DNA of 55,983 nucleotides, from positions 1 to 55,983 of the forward strand of contig NZ_SJZB01000031.1 in the NCBI RefSeq assembly GCF_004337445.1, written 5' to 3'. Below, piece by piece: positions 45,831-54,557 of the stretch. The notes under the pieces are model-generated. The model ran no database searches, had not been told where the DNA came from, and worked only from the letters and a program-made list of their open reading frames with translations. Numbering within the stretch: position 1 is the first letter of the stretch; every line of letters begins with the position of its first letter. The position numbers and the translations under genes were made by a program. The stretch comes from Parasulfuritortus cantonensis (GTDB taxonomy: Bacteria; Pseudomonadota; Gammaproteobacteria; Burkholderiales; Thiobacillaceae).

Positions 45831-47504
45831 TCAACCGTGGCCGCCGCGCCGCATCACCCCGCCCGACTCGGCCGGTCCGCCGCCACGGCTCAGCGACAGC
45901 GTCAGGCTGGCCGGGACCGGCTGTTCGAGCAGCTGGTAAAGGCGCCGCAGCTTGGCCCGGTAGAGCTTGTCGAACGCCGCCACGCTGTCGCCCGGGTTGT
46001 AGTCTCCGAACCACCAGAACCAGTCCGAGCTCTCGCAGGAGCGCAACTGCAACTCGGCCTCGCGCCGGCGCGCCGGCCGCAACTCCTTGACGTGCTGGTC
46101 GTAGACGGCCTTGGCGGCGCAGAGCAGGTCCCAGGCGCGGTTCTTCGCCGGGTCGCCCATCCAGGTCGTGAAGTCGCCGTACACCCAGCTGCCGGCGGTG
46201 AGGGTGGGCAGCACCTTGACGTTCTTCGGATAGAGGTCGAGATACTCGGAGAAGGTGGTGACCCGGACGGACGGGTGTTCGACCAGGGCCTGGTAGAGTT
46301 CGGACAGGAAGTACCAGCCGTTGTACGGGTAGTACTCCCAGGCGTTTTCGCCGTCCAGGACCACCGTCACCACCGGGTCCGGCTGTTCGACGGCGCGGTA
46401 GCGGTCCTCCAGGGTACGCAGGAAATGGCGCACGGCATCCTGGGCGAACCAGCCCTTGTATTCGAAGCCGATCAGGTCGGACAGATGGTCGTCGCGGAAA
46501 AAGGTGACCGTCTTCTGGCCGGTCAGCCGGCAGGGCCGGCTCAGCCAGGGGTAGGGATGGCTGGCGTCGAGGCCGGCGTGATGCAGGCTGTGCCGGAGCA
46601 CGCCCTCGCCGCTCGCCGCCCAACGCACGCCGGCCTTGGAGAAGAGGTCGAGGGTGGCCGTCGAGATGCTGCCCTCGGCGGGCCAGAGACCGGCCGGCCG
46701 GCGTCCGAAATGGCTCTCGTGGACGCCCATGGCCGCCTCGATGTGGGCCTTGACGCGCAGGCGCCCGCCCGGGTAGCCGGCGCTCGCCGGCAGGTGCAGA
46801 CCCGGCCGGGCCTCCCGCGCGGACTGGAAATCGAGCAGCAGGGGGGCGATCGGATGGCTGTGCGGGGTCGCCGACAGCTCGATCTGGCCACGCTCGCCGA
46901 GCACGTCGAAGCGCGGCACCAGGTCCGCGATGACCTCGCCGATCAGGCGGTACAGCCGGCCGCGCTCCTCCATGTCGAAGCCGGAGCCCTTCTGCATCAA
47001 TTCCACCAGCCAGCCGTGCTCGCGGCGCACCGTCTCGCCGGTCCAGGCCAGGTGGTACCAGGTCACCAGGTCGCCGAGATACTGGTTCGAGAAATAGTCC
47101 ACGGCGGCGTCGCCGTCCTCGAACGCGGCCTGCCATAGGCGCGACAGGCGGCGATAGCCGGGGAACGGATCGAGCATGGTCGGGAAGTTGAGCTTGAAGC
47201 AGGCCTCGATCAGGGCGCGCCGCTCAGCCAGCGGATAGCGGCTCAGGTCGGGTTCGATCAGGGCGGCCAGGAGCGGATCCCGGATCGTGCCGGAGCGGAA
47301 CTGCTCGACGTAGTCATCCAGTTGTTCGAGCAGGGTGGGGACGAAGTTCACCACCGCCCGCATGCCGGGCTGGGCTTCCAGGTGCGCCGCCATGTCGGCG
47401 TAGTCTTTGATTGCGTGCAGATAAGTCCAGGGCAGGAAATAACGGCCTTCTTCGGTACGGTAGTCGGGCTGGTGGAAATGCCAGCAGAGGACGAGATGTA
47501 TCAC
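45831..47504 (-). CDS. Glycoside hydrolase family 57 protein
   Basis: 557 residues from GTG 47504 (IHLVLCWHFHQPDYR follows), with AGGG upstream; longer readings add unrelated residues. Family 57 marks: N-terminal HFHQPDYR, the nucleophile Glu in GLWPAEGSIST and the acid/base Asp in VVLDGENAWEYY. Such enzymes act on alpha-glucans (amylase or branching activity), pointing to glycogen or starch-like storage. No other glycogen gene lies in the window. It is divergent from hslO. Confidence 0.9.
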   Translation of the reverse strand: MIHLVLCWHFHQPDYRTEEGRYFLPWTYLHAIKDYADMAAHLEAQPGMRAVVNFVPTLLEQLDDYVEQFRSGTIRDPLLAALIEPDLSRYPLAERRALIEACFKLNFPTMLDPFPGYRRLSRLWQAAFEDGDAAVDYFSNQYLGDLVTWYHLAWTGETVRREHGWLVELMQKGSGFDMEERGRLYRLIGEVIADLVPRFDVLGERGQIELSATPHSHPIAPLLLDFQSAREARPGLHLPASAGYPGGRLRVKAHIEAAMGVHESHFGRRPAGLWPAEGSISTATLDLFSKAGVRWAASGEGVLRHSLHHAGLDASHPYPWLSRPCRLTGQKTVTFFRDDHLSDLIGFEYKGWFAQDAVRHFLRTLEDRYRAVEQPDPVVTVVLDGENAWEYYPYNGWYFLSELYQALVEHPSVRVTTFSEYLDLYPKNVKVLPTLTAGSWVYGDFTTWMGDPAKNRAWDLLCAAKAVYDQHVKELRPARRREAELQLRSCESSDWFWWFGDYNPGDSVAAFDKLYRAKLRRLYQLLEQPVPASLTLSLSRGGGPAESGGVMRRGGHG

Positions 47505-47625
47505 TGGGTCAACCCTCGGTTGAGTCGGTGCGGACCATTTTAGCGCCGATGCCGGTCGGCGCCCTTGCGCTCGCCCGACAAAGCCGCTACTTATCGCCTC
47601 AACGTATCTATCCCGACAAGCCGCC

Positions 47626-48489
47626 TTGACCCCCGCCATCGCCCACAACTTCGTCCGCCCCTTCCTGTTCGAACACCTCGACGTCCGCGGCGCCTGCGTG
47701 CACCTCGGTGACGTCTGGCAGGCACTCCAGGCCCGGCGCGGCTACGCCCCGCCGGTCGCCCGCCTGCTCGGCGAAATGGCCGCGGTCACGGCCCTGATCG
47801 CCGCCAACCTGAAGCAGCCCGGACGCATGTCATTCCAGCTCCAGGGCCAGGGTCCGGTACGCCTGCTGGTACTCGACTGCGACGAGCAGTTGCGCCTGCG
47901 CGGCATGGCGCGCGCCGATGCCGGGGTCGCCGAGGCGACCGTGCCCGACCTGCTCGGCCATGGCCAACTCGCCCTCACCCTGGACAGCGTCGGCATGCGG
48001 CAGCCCTACCAGAGCCTGGTGCCGCTCGACGGCGACAGCATCGCCGGCATCTTCGAGCACTACCTGGAGCGTTCGGAGCAGTTGCCCGCCCGCCTCTTCC
48101 TGATGGCCGACGGCAGCGCGGCCGCCGGCCTGTTCCTGCAGAAGCTGCCCGACGCCGACCGGCGCGACCCGGACGGCTGGCGCCGCGTGCAGATTCTCGC
48201 CGAGACGGTGCGCGCCGAGGAACTCGGTGGCCTGACCACCCTGCAACTGCTCGGCCGTCTGTTCCCGGAAGAGGACATCCGCCTGTTCGATCCCCGCCCG
48301 GTCACCTACCACTGCCCGGAGGACTGGGGCAAGGTCGAGAGCATGTTGCGCTCGCTCGGCCGCGACGAGTGCGAGGCGGTGCTGCGTGAGCACGGCGAGA
48401 TTCACATCCACGACGAGATCTGCGGCCACGACTACCGCTTCGATGCCGGGCGGGTGGCGGAACTGTTCGGCCGCGACCGCCATGTATGA
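47626..48489 (+). CDS. hslO: Hsp33 chaperone with incomplete zinc/redox centre
   Basis: 287 residues from TTG 47626; no ATG or GTG start fits and no ribosome site is clear. The N-terminal and middle domains match Hsp33: [60 protein letters not shown]. The C-terminal redox switch normally has CxC and CxxC. Here Cys230 (YHCPEDW) and Cys266 ([11 protein letters not shown]) remain, but positions 232 and 263 are Glu and Asp; an additional Cys249 lies between. Oxidative activation may therefore be lost or altered. It overlaps mnmC by 8 bases. Confidence 0.9.
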   Translation: MTPAIAHNFVRPFLFEHLDVRGACVHLGDVWQALQARRGYAPPVARLLGEMAAVTALIAANLKQPGRMSFQLQGQGPVRLLVLDCDEQLRLRGMARADAGVAEATVPDLLGHGQLALTLDSVGMRQPYQSLVPLDGDSIAGIFEHYLERSEQLPARLFLMADGSAAAGLFLQKLPDADRRDPDGWRRVQILAETVRAEELGGLTTLQLLGRLFPEEDIRLFDPRPVTYHCPEDWGKVESMLRSLGRDECEAVLREHGEIHIHDEICGHDYRFDAGRVAELFGRDRHV

Positions 48490-49294
48490 GGCGCTGGTCC
48501 CGGCCGAGCTGGGGTTTGCCGAATCCGGAGTGCCCTACTCGGCGCTATACGGCGACCTCTACCATTCCGCCGAAGGCGGCCCCGGCCAGGCGCGCCACGT
48601 CTTCCTGCGCGGCAGCCAGTTGCCGGCGCGCTGGCAGGGCCGCGCCCGCTTCGTCATCCTGGAGACCGGCTTCGGCACCGGCCTGAACTTCCTGGCCACC
48701 TGGGCGGCCTGGCGTGCCGATCCGGAGGCCTGCGATCGCCTGCACTACGTCTCCGTGGAGAAACATCCGTTCCGGGTCGACGACCTCGCCCGCCTGCACC
48801 AGGCCTGGCCGGAGTTCGCCGAACTGGCGGCCGAACTGCGCGCCAGCTGGCCGACCCTGGCCCCGGGCATGCATCGCCTGACCTTCGCCGACGGCCGCCT
48901 GGTCCTCACCCTCCTGTTCGGCGACGCCGAGCGGATGTTGACCAGCCTGCGCACCGGGGTCGACGCCTTCTACCTGGACGGCTTCGCGCCCGACAAGAAC
49001 CCCGATCTCTGGTCGGCCGCGCTGATCGGCCGGCTCGGCGACCTGGCCAACTGGGGTGCCTCGCTGGCGACCTGGTCGGTCGCCCTGCCGGTGCGCGGCC
49101 ATCTCCAGGCCGCCGGCTTCCGCTGCGACCCGAGCCCCGGCTACGGCCGCAAGAAGGAGATGCTCGCCGGCCGCTACGTGCGCGAACGGCCAGCCGCGCC
49201 GCCCCCGACCGGCGCGCCCTGGTTCTCGGCGCCGGGGTCGCCGGCAGCACCTGCTGCGAGCGCCTGGCGGCGCGCGGCTGGCGGGTCCAGCTGA
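48482..49294 (+). CDS. mnmC: MnmC, N-terminal tRNA methyltransferase (MnmD) part; frameshifted end
   Basis: The first half of the bifunctional enzyme that finishes mnm5s2U at the tRNA wobble position. Start 48482 ([20 protein letters not shown]) overlaps hslO. The SAM site is [16 protein letters not shown] and the catalytic segment [14 protein letters not shown]. After about residue 240 ([11 protein letters not shown]) the frame runs into an unrelated Ser/Ala-rich tail. The oxidoreductase half continues one frame away, just past the C5 run at 49202-49206. One extra C would restore a single protein of about 630 residues. Confidence 0.85.
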   Translation: MYEALVPAELGFAESGVPYSALYGDLYHSAEGGPGQARHVFLRGSQLPARWQGRARFVILETGFGTGLNFLATWAAWRADPEACDRLHYVSVEKHPFRVDDLARLHQAWPEFAELAAELRASWPTLAPGMHRLTFADGRLVLTLLFGDAERMLTSLRTGVDAFYLDGFAPDKNPDLWSAALIGRLGDLANWGASLATWSVALPVRGHLQAAGFRCDPSPGYGRKKEMLAGRYVRERPAAPPPTGAPWFSAPGSPAAPAASAWRRAAGGSS

Positions 49295-50379
49295 TCGACC
49301 GCCGACCCGGCCCGGGCATGGAGGCCTCCGGCAACCTGGCCGGCATCCTGATGCCCCTGGTGGCACGCGACGACAGCATCGCCGCGCGTTTGTCGCGCGC
49401 CTGCTACCTGCACGGGCTGCGCTTCTGGCAGGGCCCGGGGCGGGATGCCGGGGCGCGCCTGGCCACCTGTGGCGTCATGCAGTTCGCGCGCACCGGCGAG
49501 CAGGAAGCGAGCATGCGCCGGACGGTCGCGGAACTGGGCCTGCCCGGCGAATTCATCCGCTACCTGGATCGCGACGGTGCCCAGGCCCGGCTGGGCTACC
49601 CGGCACCGGCCGGTGGCTGGCTGTTCGGCCAGGGTGGCTGGGCCAACCCGCCCAGCCTGTGTCACGCCGCGCTGGCCCTCGCCGGCGGCCGAGTCAGCAC
49701 CTCCTTCGGGACGCCGGTTGCCGGCATCGAGCGGGTGGCCGGGACGTGGCGGGTGCTCGGCGACGACGGCCGTTGCATCGGCGAAGCCCCGGTGCTGGTC
49801 CTCGCCAACGGCGCCGATGCCGTCCGCCTACCCCAGGCGGCGCCGCTGCCGATCAAGCGGGTGCGGGGCCAGGTGACCCTGGTACCGGAAGGCCGCCTGC
49901 CGCCCCTGTCGGCGGCGCTCTGTCGGGAAGGCTACGCGGCACCCGCGGTCGACGGTCTGCACGCGGTCGGCGCCTCCTACGACTTCGACGACGACGGCAC
50001 GCCGCGGCCGGCCTGCGATCTTGCCAACATGCAGCGCCTGGACGGACTGCTGCCGGCCCTGAACCTGGATCCCGCCGGCTTCGCCAGCCGGGTCGGCTTC
50101 CGGCCTGTGGCCCCGGATCGCCTGCCCATCGCCGGTGCCTTGCCGGATTGGTCGTGCCTGCCCGACGCGACCTCCGCCCGGCTGGGCGACCTCCCCCGCC
50201 AGGCGGGCCTGTACGGCCTGCTCGGCTACGCGTCGCGCGGTCTGGTGTGGGCGCAATTGCTCGCGGAAGCCCTGGCCAGCGAACTGGAGGGCGACCCCAT
50301 GCCCTTGGAAAGCGAACTGCTGGAAGCGGTCGATCCGGGGCGCTTCGCCTTGCGGGCGATCAGGAAAGGGCGCGGCTGA
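49207..50379 (+). CDS. mnmC: MnmC, C-terminal FAD-dependent oxidoreductase part (other frame)
   Basis: The second half of MnmC, which removes the carboxymethyl group from cmnm5U using FAD. The reading in frame after the C5 run begins [20 protein letters not shown], holding the FAD Rossmann motif. [40 protein letters not shown] complete the domain. The first ATG (49318) lies downstream of the FAD motif, so as an independent gene it would lack its cofactor loop. Start given is the in-frame point after the shift. Either the chromosome carries a frameshift or one C is missing from the assembly. Confidence 0.8.
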   Translation, partial: DRRALVLGAGVAGSTCCERLAARGWRVQLIDRRPGPGMEASGNLAGILMPLVARDDSIAARLSRACYLHGLRFWQGPGRDAGARLATCGVMQFARTGEQEASMRRTVAELGLPGEFIRYLDRDGAQARLGYPAPAGGWLFGQGGWANPPSLCHAALALAGGRVSTSFGTPVAGIERVAGTWRVLGDDGRCIGEAPVLVLANGADAVRLPQAAPLPIKRVRGQVTLVPEGRLPPLSAALCREGYAAPAVDGLHAVGASYDFDDDGTPRPACDLANMQRLDGLLPALNLDPAGFASRVGFRPVAPDRLPIAGALPDWSCLPDATSARLGDLPRQAGLYGLLGYASRGLVWAQLLAEALASELEGDPMPLESELLEAVDPGRFALRAIRKGRG

Positions 50380-50403
50380 CCCGCGCCCCCTGCAGGAACC
50401 GGG

Positions 50404-51285
50404 CTACTTGCCGGCCGGGGCGCCGCCGGCGGCCTGCGCCATCGTGTCCTGGATGATGTAGGGCGCTTCGACGATGCGCATGAACTGGCCCATGCCGACG
50501 CCCGGCCAGCCGAGCGCGATGCGGTAGCGCGCGAACAGATGGTCGACCTTGGGACCGACCACGTAGATTTCATACGGCAGGGCCGCGATGTTGTCGGCAC
50601 CGATGACCTTGACCCACGAGGCGTCGCCCTCCTTGGGATCGGTCATGGCGACGCCGAAGACCGCGATCTTCTTCTCGGGCATGATCACCTCGTAGACCTT
50701 GCTGGTCTTGGCGGTGCCGCGCGCCAGGTTTTCCTCGATCGCCTTGATGGCATCGTCGAAGGTCAGATGCTCGATGAGCAGGTTCTTGTCCGACTCGAAG
50801 CTCTCCATGCCGAACATGTACTGGTAGTCCGGCAGGTCGCTCTTGGCGACGTCGCCGCCGAAGGTGCCGTGGCTGCCCAGGGCCTTCGCCAGCCTGGCCT
50901 GCAGCCCCTTGACGGTCCGCTCGGCGGTCTTGAAGCCGGTGCGGAAGTAGGCGCGGTACCAATAGTCCGGATTCATGTAGGAAATGCTGCCGTCGGCCTT
51001 GACGCCTACCCGGATGGCGGCACCGACGATGCTCGGGCCGCCCAGCGACTTGATCGTCGCCAGCATGGCGTTATCGGTCGCCACCACCACGCCGTAGCCG
51101 GGCAGGCCCGCCGGCGCGTATTTGCCGATCACGTTGAAGCCGCCCTTGACCAGTTTGCCCTCGACCTGGCCCATGACCGTATAGATGTCGCCCGCGGCCA
51201 CCTTGTCGGCGTTGATGTAAGGCGATACCGCCCAGGCCATGGTGCTGCCCGCCATGAGCAGCAACGCGCCCAACCACTTATGCAT
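50404..51285 (-). CDS. Exported protein of unknown function
   Basis: 293 residues from ATG 51285 (GGAG upstream), with signal peptide MHKWLGALLLMAGSTMAWA. The mature part contains GKLVKGGFNVIGKYAPAGLP, RVGVKADGSISYMNPDYWYR, VFGVAMTDPKEGD and VGPKVDHLFARYRIALGWPG. No cysteines remain after cleavage. I do not recognise the family. It is downstream of the FadL-like gene, but a terminator lies between, so it may be separately expressed. Confidence 0.75.
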   Translation of the reverse strand: MHKWLGALLLMAGSTMAWAVSPYINADKVAAGDIYTVMGQVEGKLVKGGFNVIGKYAPAGLPGYGVVVATDNAMLATIKSLGGPSIVGAAIRVGVKADGSISYMNPDYWYRAYFRTGFKTAERTVKGLQARLAKALGSHGTFGGDVAKSDLPDYQYMFGMESFESDKNLLIEHLTFDDAIKAIEENLARGTAKTSKVYEVIMPEKKIAVFGVAMTDPKEGDASWVKVIGADNIAALPYEIYVVGPKVDHLFARYRIALGWPGVGMGQFMRIVEAPYIIQDTMAQAAGGAPAGK

Positions 51286-51312
51286 GTTTGTCTCCAGACA
51301 TCCAAACCAAAA

Positions 51313-51336
51313 CGGGGCCGGCATGGGCCGGCCCCG
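51313..51336 (-). terminator. Terminator of the FadL-like gene
   Basis: A 9-bp perfect stem (CGGGGCCGG / CCGGCCCCG) with a 6-base loop. On the minus strand it is followed by TTTTGGTTTGG. Confidence 0.75.
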
Positions 51337-51359
51337 CGATTCTACTACGGCGTCACCGC

Positions 51360-52802
51360 TTAGAACTTGTTGGAATACATCAGTTGCCAGCTGGTCTGGC
51401 TGTGGTCGATCTTCGAGCCGTCGGAAGCCGTCACCTTCACGCTGGGCGCCAGCGCCAGGCTGAAGTTGACCTCCGAACTCGGGGTCAGGTCATAGCCGAA
51501 GCCCATCGTGTAGTGTTCCTCGACGATGGCCGGGAACAGATAGTTCACGGTGCTGTTGGGAATCGGATTGGAAGCCCGGTTGTAACCCGCCCGCAGGCTC
51601 AGCTTGTCGGTGGCCTTATAGCCGACACCGAGGGAGAGAACGGTCTGGTCGTCCCAGTTCTGCGGCATGGTCGCCAACATCACGCTGCCATCAGGCGCGT
51701 TGAACTGCATGGTGAAGTCCTTCATCACCTTGGACCAGCGGATACGCTTGACGTCCATGGCGAGCATGAGGCGGTCCGTCGCCTGCCAGGAAGCACCCAC
51801 ACCATAGGTTTCCGGCCACTGGAAATCCTTGACCTTGATCTTGCCGGTCATGGTCTGGACGACGTCTTGGTAGTTGCCCGCGCCGTCGGTCACCTGCATG
51901 GCCAGGCTGACCTTCGCGTTGTCCGTGCTCATATCGCCCAGGCTGGTCTTGCTGTGATAGGTGGCACCCAGGGACACAGTGTTGGAAAGCTTGTAGGTGA
52001 AGCCCAGCTTGCCGGCATAACCATAGCCCTTGGCCTTGCCGGTGAAGTCGCTGGAGTCGGAAAAATCGAAGTAGCCGCCGTAGATGTCGGTAATGCCGGC
52101 GGTGGAGCCGTCGCTCATCTGGCCCATCAGGCCATCCACCATGGTGCCGGAGATCAGGCCGCTGCCGATCATGTTGTACATCATGGCGCCAGGCATCGCC
52201 ATCTTCAGGTCCATCATGGCCCAGACGAAGTCCAGGCTGCCGCCGACGTTGAAGCGATCATTGACGTTGTAGGCCACCGGCAGGATCAGGCGGCCGACGC
52301 CGACTTCGGAGCGCTCGGTCAGACTGGAAAGGCCAAGGGTGTCCGAGGGCGCATGCAGGCCGTAGCCCATGGCGTAACCAGCACTCAGGCCCATGGCCGA
52401 GTATTGGGCGCCCAGGCCGGGATCATATTCAGTACCCATGCCGCCTTGGGCGAACAGGGCGAGGCCGTAGGTCAGCTTGCCGGTCTTCTTGGCCCAACCG
52501 ATGGCGGGCATGTAGAACGCGGTCGACTTGCTGTCCTCGTCATAGCCCATCATGTCGTTGCTGAGGTTAACGTCCGGATGCAGGCCGCCGAGCGCGATGT
52601 CGAGGCGGCTGCCTTCGCTCATCAGGCCCAGGGTAGCCGGGTTGTTCATCACCGCGGCAGTGCCGTTGTCGTACGCCATCGAGGCGCCACCCATGCCCCC
52701 GGCGATCGGACCGTAACTGTCCAGGTTCATGCCGTTGGTGGCATAAGCACCGGAGGCGAATCCGGCGGCGGCAAGTGCGACAGCAAGCTTTTTAAGCATC
52801 AT
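51360..52802 (-). CDS. FadL/OmpP1/TodX-family outer membrane porin
   Basis: 480 residues. Signal peptide MLKKLAVALAAAGFASGAYA, then the family's N-terminal plug ATNGMNLDSYGPIAGGMGGA and AVMNNPATLGLM. The rest is strand-rich, ending in a C-terminal aromatic (WQLMYSNKF) as outer-membrane barrels do. FadL relatives take up long-chain fatty acids or other hydrophobic compounds. In a sulfur oxidiser the cargo might be hydrophobic sulfur species; this is inference from the nearby sulfur genes. Confidence 0.92.
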   Translation of the reverse strand: MMLKKLAVALAAAGFASGAYATNGMNLDSYGPIAGGMGGASMAYDNGTAAVMNNPATLGLMSEGSRLDIALGGLHPDVNLSNDMMGYDEDSKSTAFYMPAIGWAKKTGKLTYGLALFAQGGMGTEYDPGLGAQYSAMGLSAGYAMGYGLHAPSDTLGLSSLTERSEVGVGRLILPVAYNVNDRFNVGGSLDFVWAMMDLKMAMPGAMMYNMIGSGLISGTMVDGLMGQMSDGSTAGITDIYGGYFDFSDSSDFTGKAKGYGYAGKLGFTYKLSNTVSLGATYHSKTSLGDMSTDNAKVSLAMQVTDGAGNYQDVVQTMTGKIKVKDFQWPETYGVGASWQATDRLMLAMDVKRIRWSKVMKDFTMQFNAPDGSVMLATMPQNWDDQTVLSLGVGYKATDKLSLRAGYNRASNPIPNSTVNYLFPAIVEEHYTMGFGYDLTPSSEVNFSLALAPSVKVTASDGSKIDHSQTSWQLMYSNKF

Positions 52803-52941
52803 TTCATTATCTCCTCAACCACATGCGTGGTAACGAAAACCCCTCGACTCCATCGGGGATGGTATCCAGCGACCTAATGGGCAGCAAAGAAAAACTAATT
52901 TTTTGAATATATTGATTGCACAGCGTAACAACGGGACAACA

Positions 52942-52967
52942 AAAAAGCCGCTCGAGAGCGGCTTTTT
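52942..52967. terminator. Bidirectional terminator after dsrE2
   Basis: A perfect 12-bp stem AAAAAGCCGCTC / GAGCGGCTTTTT with loop GA. It works on either strand; on the minus strand it ends the dsrE2 message and insulates the FadL gene. Confidence 0.93.
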
Positions 52968-52979
52968 AAGTACTACTGA

Positions 52980-53489
52980 TCAGATGAACAGACAGATGTC
53001 GGAATCGCCTGCGAACTCGAAGAAGGTCGCCGCCCCGACATAATCGATTCCATCGATGAAGTCGGCGTGATCGAAGCCGAACAATTCCACGGTCATCTGG
53101 CAGGCCAGGAACTTGACCTCCGCCTCCTGGCACAGCTCACGCAGTTCCGGGATGGTGGCGACGCCGTTGTTGGCGATGGTCTGCTTCATCAGCGCGGTGG
53201 CGACCGACTCGTAACCGGGGATGATGCACTGCAGGGCGTTCGGGATGTTCCAGTTGATGCCCCGGAACCACTTCGGGCCGAACGGCATCTTCATCGGCAT
53301 GCCCGGGTTGGCGATCGGGCTCACCTTCAGGGCGCCGAGATCCTTGCGCACCAGCTGCAGGCCATAGAACGTGAAGAAAATCTGGGTCTCATAACCCAGG
53401 GCAGCGGCCGTGGAGGCCAGGATGAACGGCGGGTAGGCCCAGTCCAGGGTACCCTTGGTAGCGATAATCGCGAGCTTCTTCTCTTCCAT
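52980..53489 (-). CDS. dsrE2: DsrE2-type DsrE/DsrF-like sulfur carrier
   Basis: A 169-residue protein. LAIIATKGTLDWAYPPFILA, then AAALGYETQIFFTFYGLQL and the Cys-containing KFLACQMTVELFGF (Cys130, with Cys120 in ELCQEAE) are DsrE2-like. Family knowledge: DsrE2 binds persulfide sulfur and works with rhodanese and TusA. Gene order here is rhd, tusA, dsrE2, but 206 bases with several hairpins and a terminator separate it from tusA, so it may be separately controlled. Confidence 0.87.
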   Translation of the reverse strand: MEEKKLAIIATKGTLDWAYPPFILASTAAALGYETQIFFTFYGLQLVRKDLGALKVSPIANPGMPMKMPFGPKWFRGINWNIPNALQCIIPGYESVATALMKQTIANNGVATIPELRELCQEAEVKFLACQMTVELFGFDHADFIDGIDYVGAATFFEFAGDSDICLFI

Positions 53490-53587
53490 CTCACACCTCG
53501 TATTCAGGTTGCGGGACTAACCTGACGAGCGGGGCTCGTCGGCCGTTTGACCAGTGTACGTCGCATCCGCCACCGCCTGCGTACGAT

Positions 53588-53606
53588 GCCGGGCAAACTG
53601 CCCGGC
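53588..53606. promoter_or_regulatory. Hairpin in the tusA-dsrE2 gap
   Basis: GCCGGGCA-AAC-TGCCCGGC, a perfect 8-bp stem, not followed by a T run. Two further hairpins lie closer to dsrE2: GACGAGC-GGG-GCTCGTC and CAGGTT-N8-AACCTG. Together they make this gap unusually structured, possibly a leader of dsrE2. Confidence 0.4.
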
Positions 53607-53656
53607 CGCGTCGGCGCGAAGGTCGCGGACCACCCCGGATCGTTTTTGGATACAAA

Positions 53657-53679
53657 CAGGGCCTCTAAACGAGGCCCTG
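53657..53679 (-). terminator. Terminator of tusA
   Basis: CAGGGCCTC / GAGGCCCTG, a perfect 9-bp stem with a 5-base loop. On the minus strand it is followed by TTTGTATCC, 17 bases after the tusA stop. Confidence 0.8.
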
Positions 53680-53695
53680 GATCGGAAACGTACTA

Positions 53696-53923
53696 TTACT
53701 TCTTCTTAATGAAGAAGGTGTACTCGCCGCCGGCTTCCGCGGAGGACAGCAGTTCGTTGCCGGTCTGCTTGGCGAACGCAGCGAAGTCCTTAACCGAACC
53801 CGGATCGGTCGCGATGATTTTCAGCACTTGGCCGGAGGTCATTTCGTTCAGGGTCTTCTTGGAACGCAGGATGGGCAGGGGACAATTCAAACCGCGGGCG
53901 TCGAGCTCTTTATCGAAGTTCAT
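53696..53923 (-). CDS. tusA: Sulfur carrier protein TusA
   Basis: 75 residues, complete. The active Cys14 lies in the CPxP motif (ARGLNCPLPILRSKK), followed by LNEMTSGQVLKIIATDPGS. TusA passes persulfide sulfur between proteins; in sulfur oxidisers it feeds the cytoplasmic oxidation pathway. The ribosome site AGGAGC is 7 bases before the ATG. It lies 98 bases downstream of the rhodanese gene with its own promoter-like sequence, and a terminator follows. Confidence 0.95.
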   Translation of the reverse strand: MNFDKELDARGLNCPLPILRSKKTLNEMTSGQVLKIIATDPGSVKDFAAFAKQTGNELLSSAEAGGEYTFFIKKK

Positions 53924-53943
53924 TTCTGCTCCTTGTTTACAAA

Positions 53944-54001
53944 ATTAGCATGCGCTGAAAATTAGCCCGTGAACATTAAACCACTTAATGATTGAATGCA
54001 A
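53944..54001 (-). promoter_or_regulatory. Candidate tusA promoter and operator
   Basis: On the minus strand TTGCAT and TAATGT lie 17 bases apart (53973-54001). Downstream sit ATTAGCATGCGCTGAA (plus strand, 53944-53959) and a second ATTAGC at 53961. The first resembles the palindrome at the rhodanese promoter (11 of 16 bases). Confidence 0.45.
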
Positions 54002-54020
54002 CGGGCGGCCCCGCCGCCGG

Positions 54021-54347
54021 TCAGGACAGCGAGGCGATGGGCTTCCCGGCGCGGGCCCAGGCGGCGATACCGCCGGACAGATTGTGCATGTTGTTGTAGC
54101 CCTTCTGCTGCATGAAGGCGCAGGCCTGGGCCGAACGCGCGCCGGACCGGCAATAGATTACCACCGGCTTGTCCTGGGGAATCTCGCCGGCCTTGAGCGG
54201 CAGCAGATGCAGGGGAATGTGGATGGCACCGTTGATGACACCGGCGGCGACTTCCGACTCGGTGCGCACGTCGATGAGGTGGATGTCATCCTTGCGTTCG
54301 TGGAGAAACTCGACGTCAACTTCCTTGATACCGTATGCGCCAAACAT
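54021..54347 (-). CDS. Single-domain rhodanese sulfurtransferase
   Basis: 108 residues. A single rhodanese domain with active Cys66 in IYCRSGARSAQAC, LIDVRTESEVAAG and NLSGGIAAWARAGKP. There is no signal peptide, so it is cytoplasmic. It is the first gene of the rhd-tusA-dsrE2 group, whose proteins hand sulfur from one to the next. It has a clear promoter with an overlapping palindrome and is divergent from alaS. Confidence 0.92.
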   Translation of the reverse strand: MFGAYGIKEVDVEFLHERKDDIHLIDVRTESEVAAGVINGAIHIPLHLLPLKAGEIPQDKPVVIYCRSGARSAQACAFMQQKGYNNMHNLSGGIAAWARAGKPIASLS

Positions 54348-54370
54348 GTGGGACCTCGTTTTCAGTGAAT

Positions 54371-54412
54371 ATTAGTACGTGCTAATTTACTAGAAATAGT
54401 GCAGTAATTCAA
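54371..54412 (-). promoter_or_regulatory. Rhodanese promoter with overlapping palindromic operator
   Basis: On the minus strand: TTGAAT (54412-54407), 17 bases, TAAATT (54389-54384), then ATTAGCACGTACTAAT (54386-54371). The last is a 16-base palindrome with one mismatched pair that overlaps the -10. The layout suits a repressor site. Confidence 0.65.
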
Positions 54413-54557
54413 TAGACTACTTCGGGACGCCGGGGTTCACCATAGGCGAATATGCCACGCCGGTGCGTCCGCCGACCGGTACGTTCGTACGTGAACCCGC
54501 GTCGAATGGTCGCAGTAGCTTACAATTTACAGGATTGCCCATTCCTCAGCGTCAACC

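Noticed and set aside
49202..49209. Programmed -1 frameshifting as the explanation for mnmC
   Set aside because: The C5 run does not form a full slippery heptamer and no clear downstream pseudoknot was seen; a missing base is the simpler reading, so it is not claimed.
53547..53948. A 133-codon plus-strand reading over the tusA gene
   Set aside because: It covers the tusA terminator and tusA in antisense and lacks a ribosome site.
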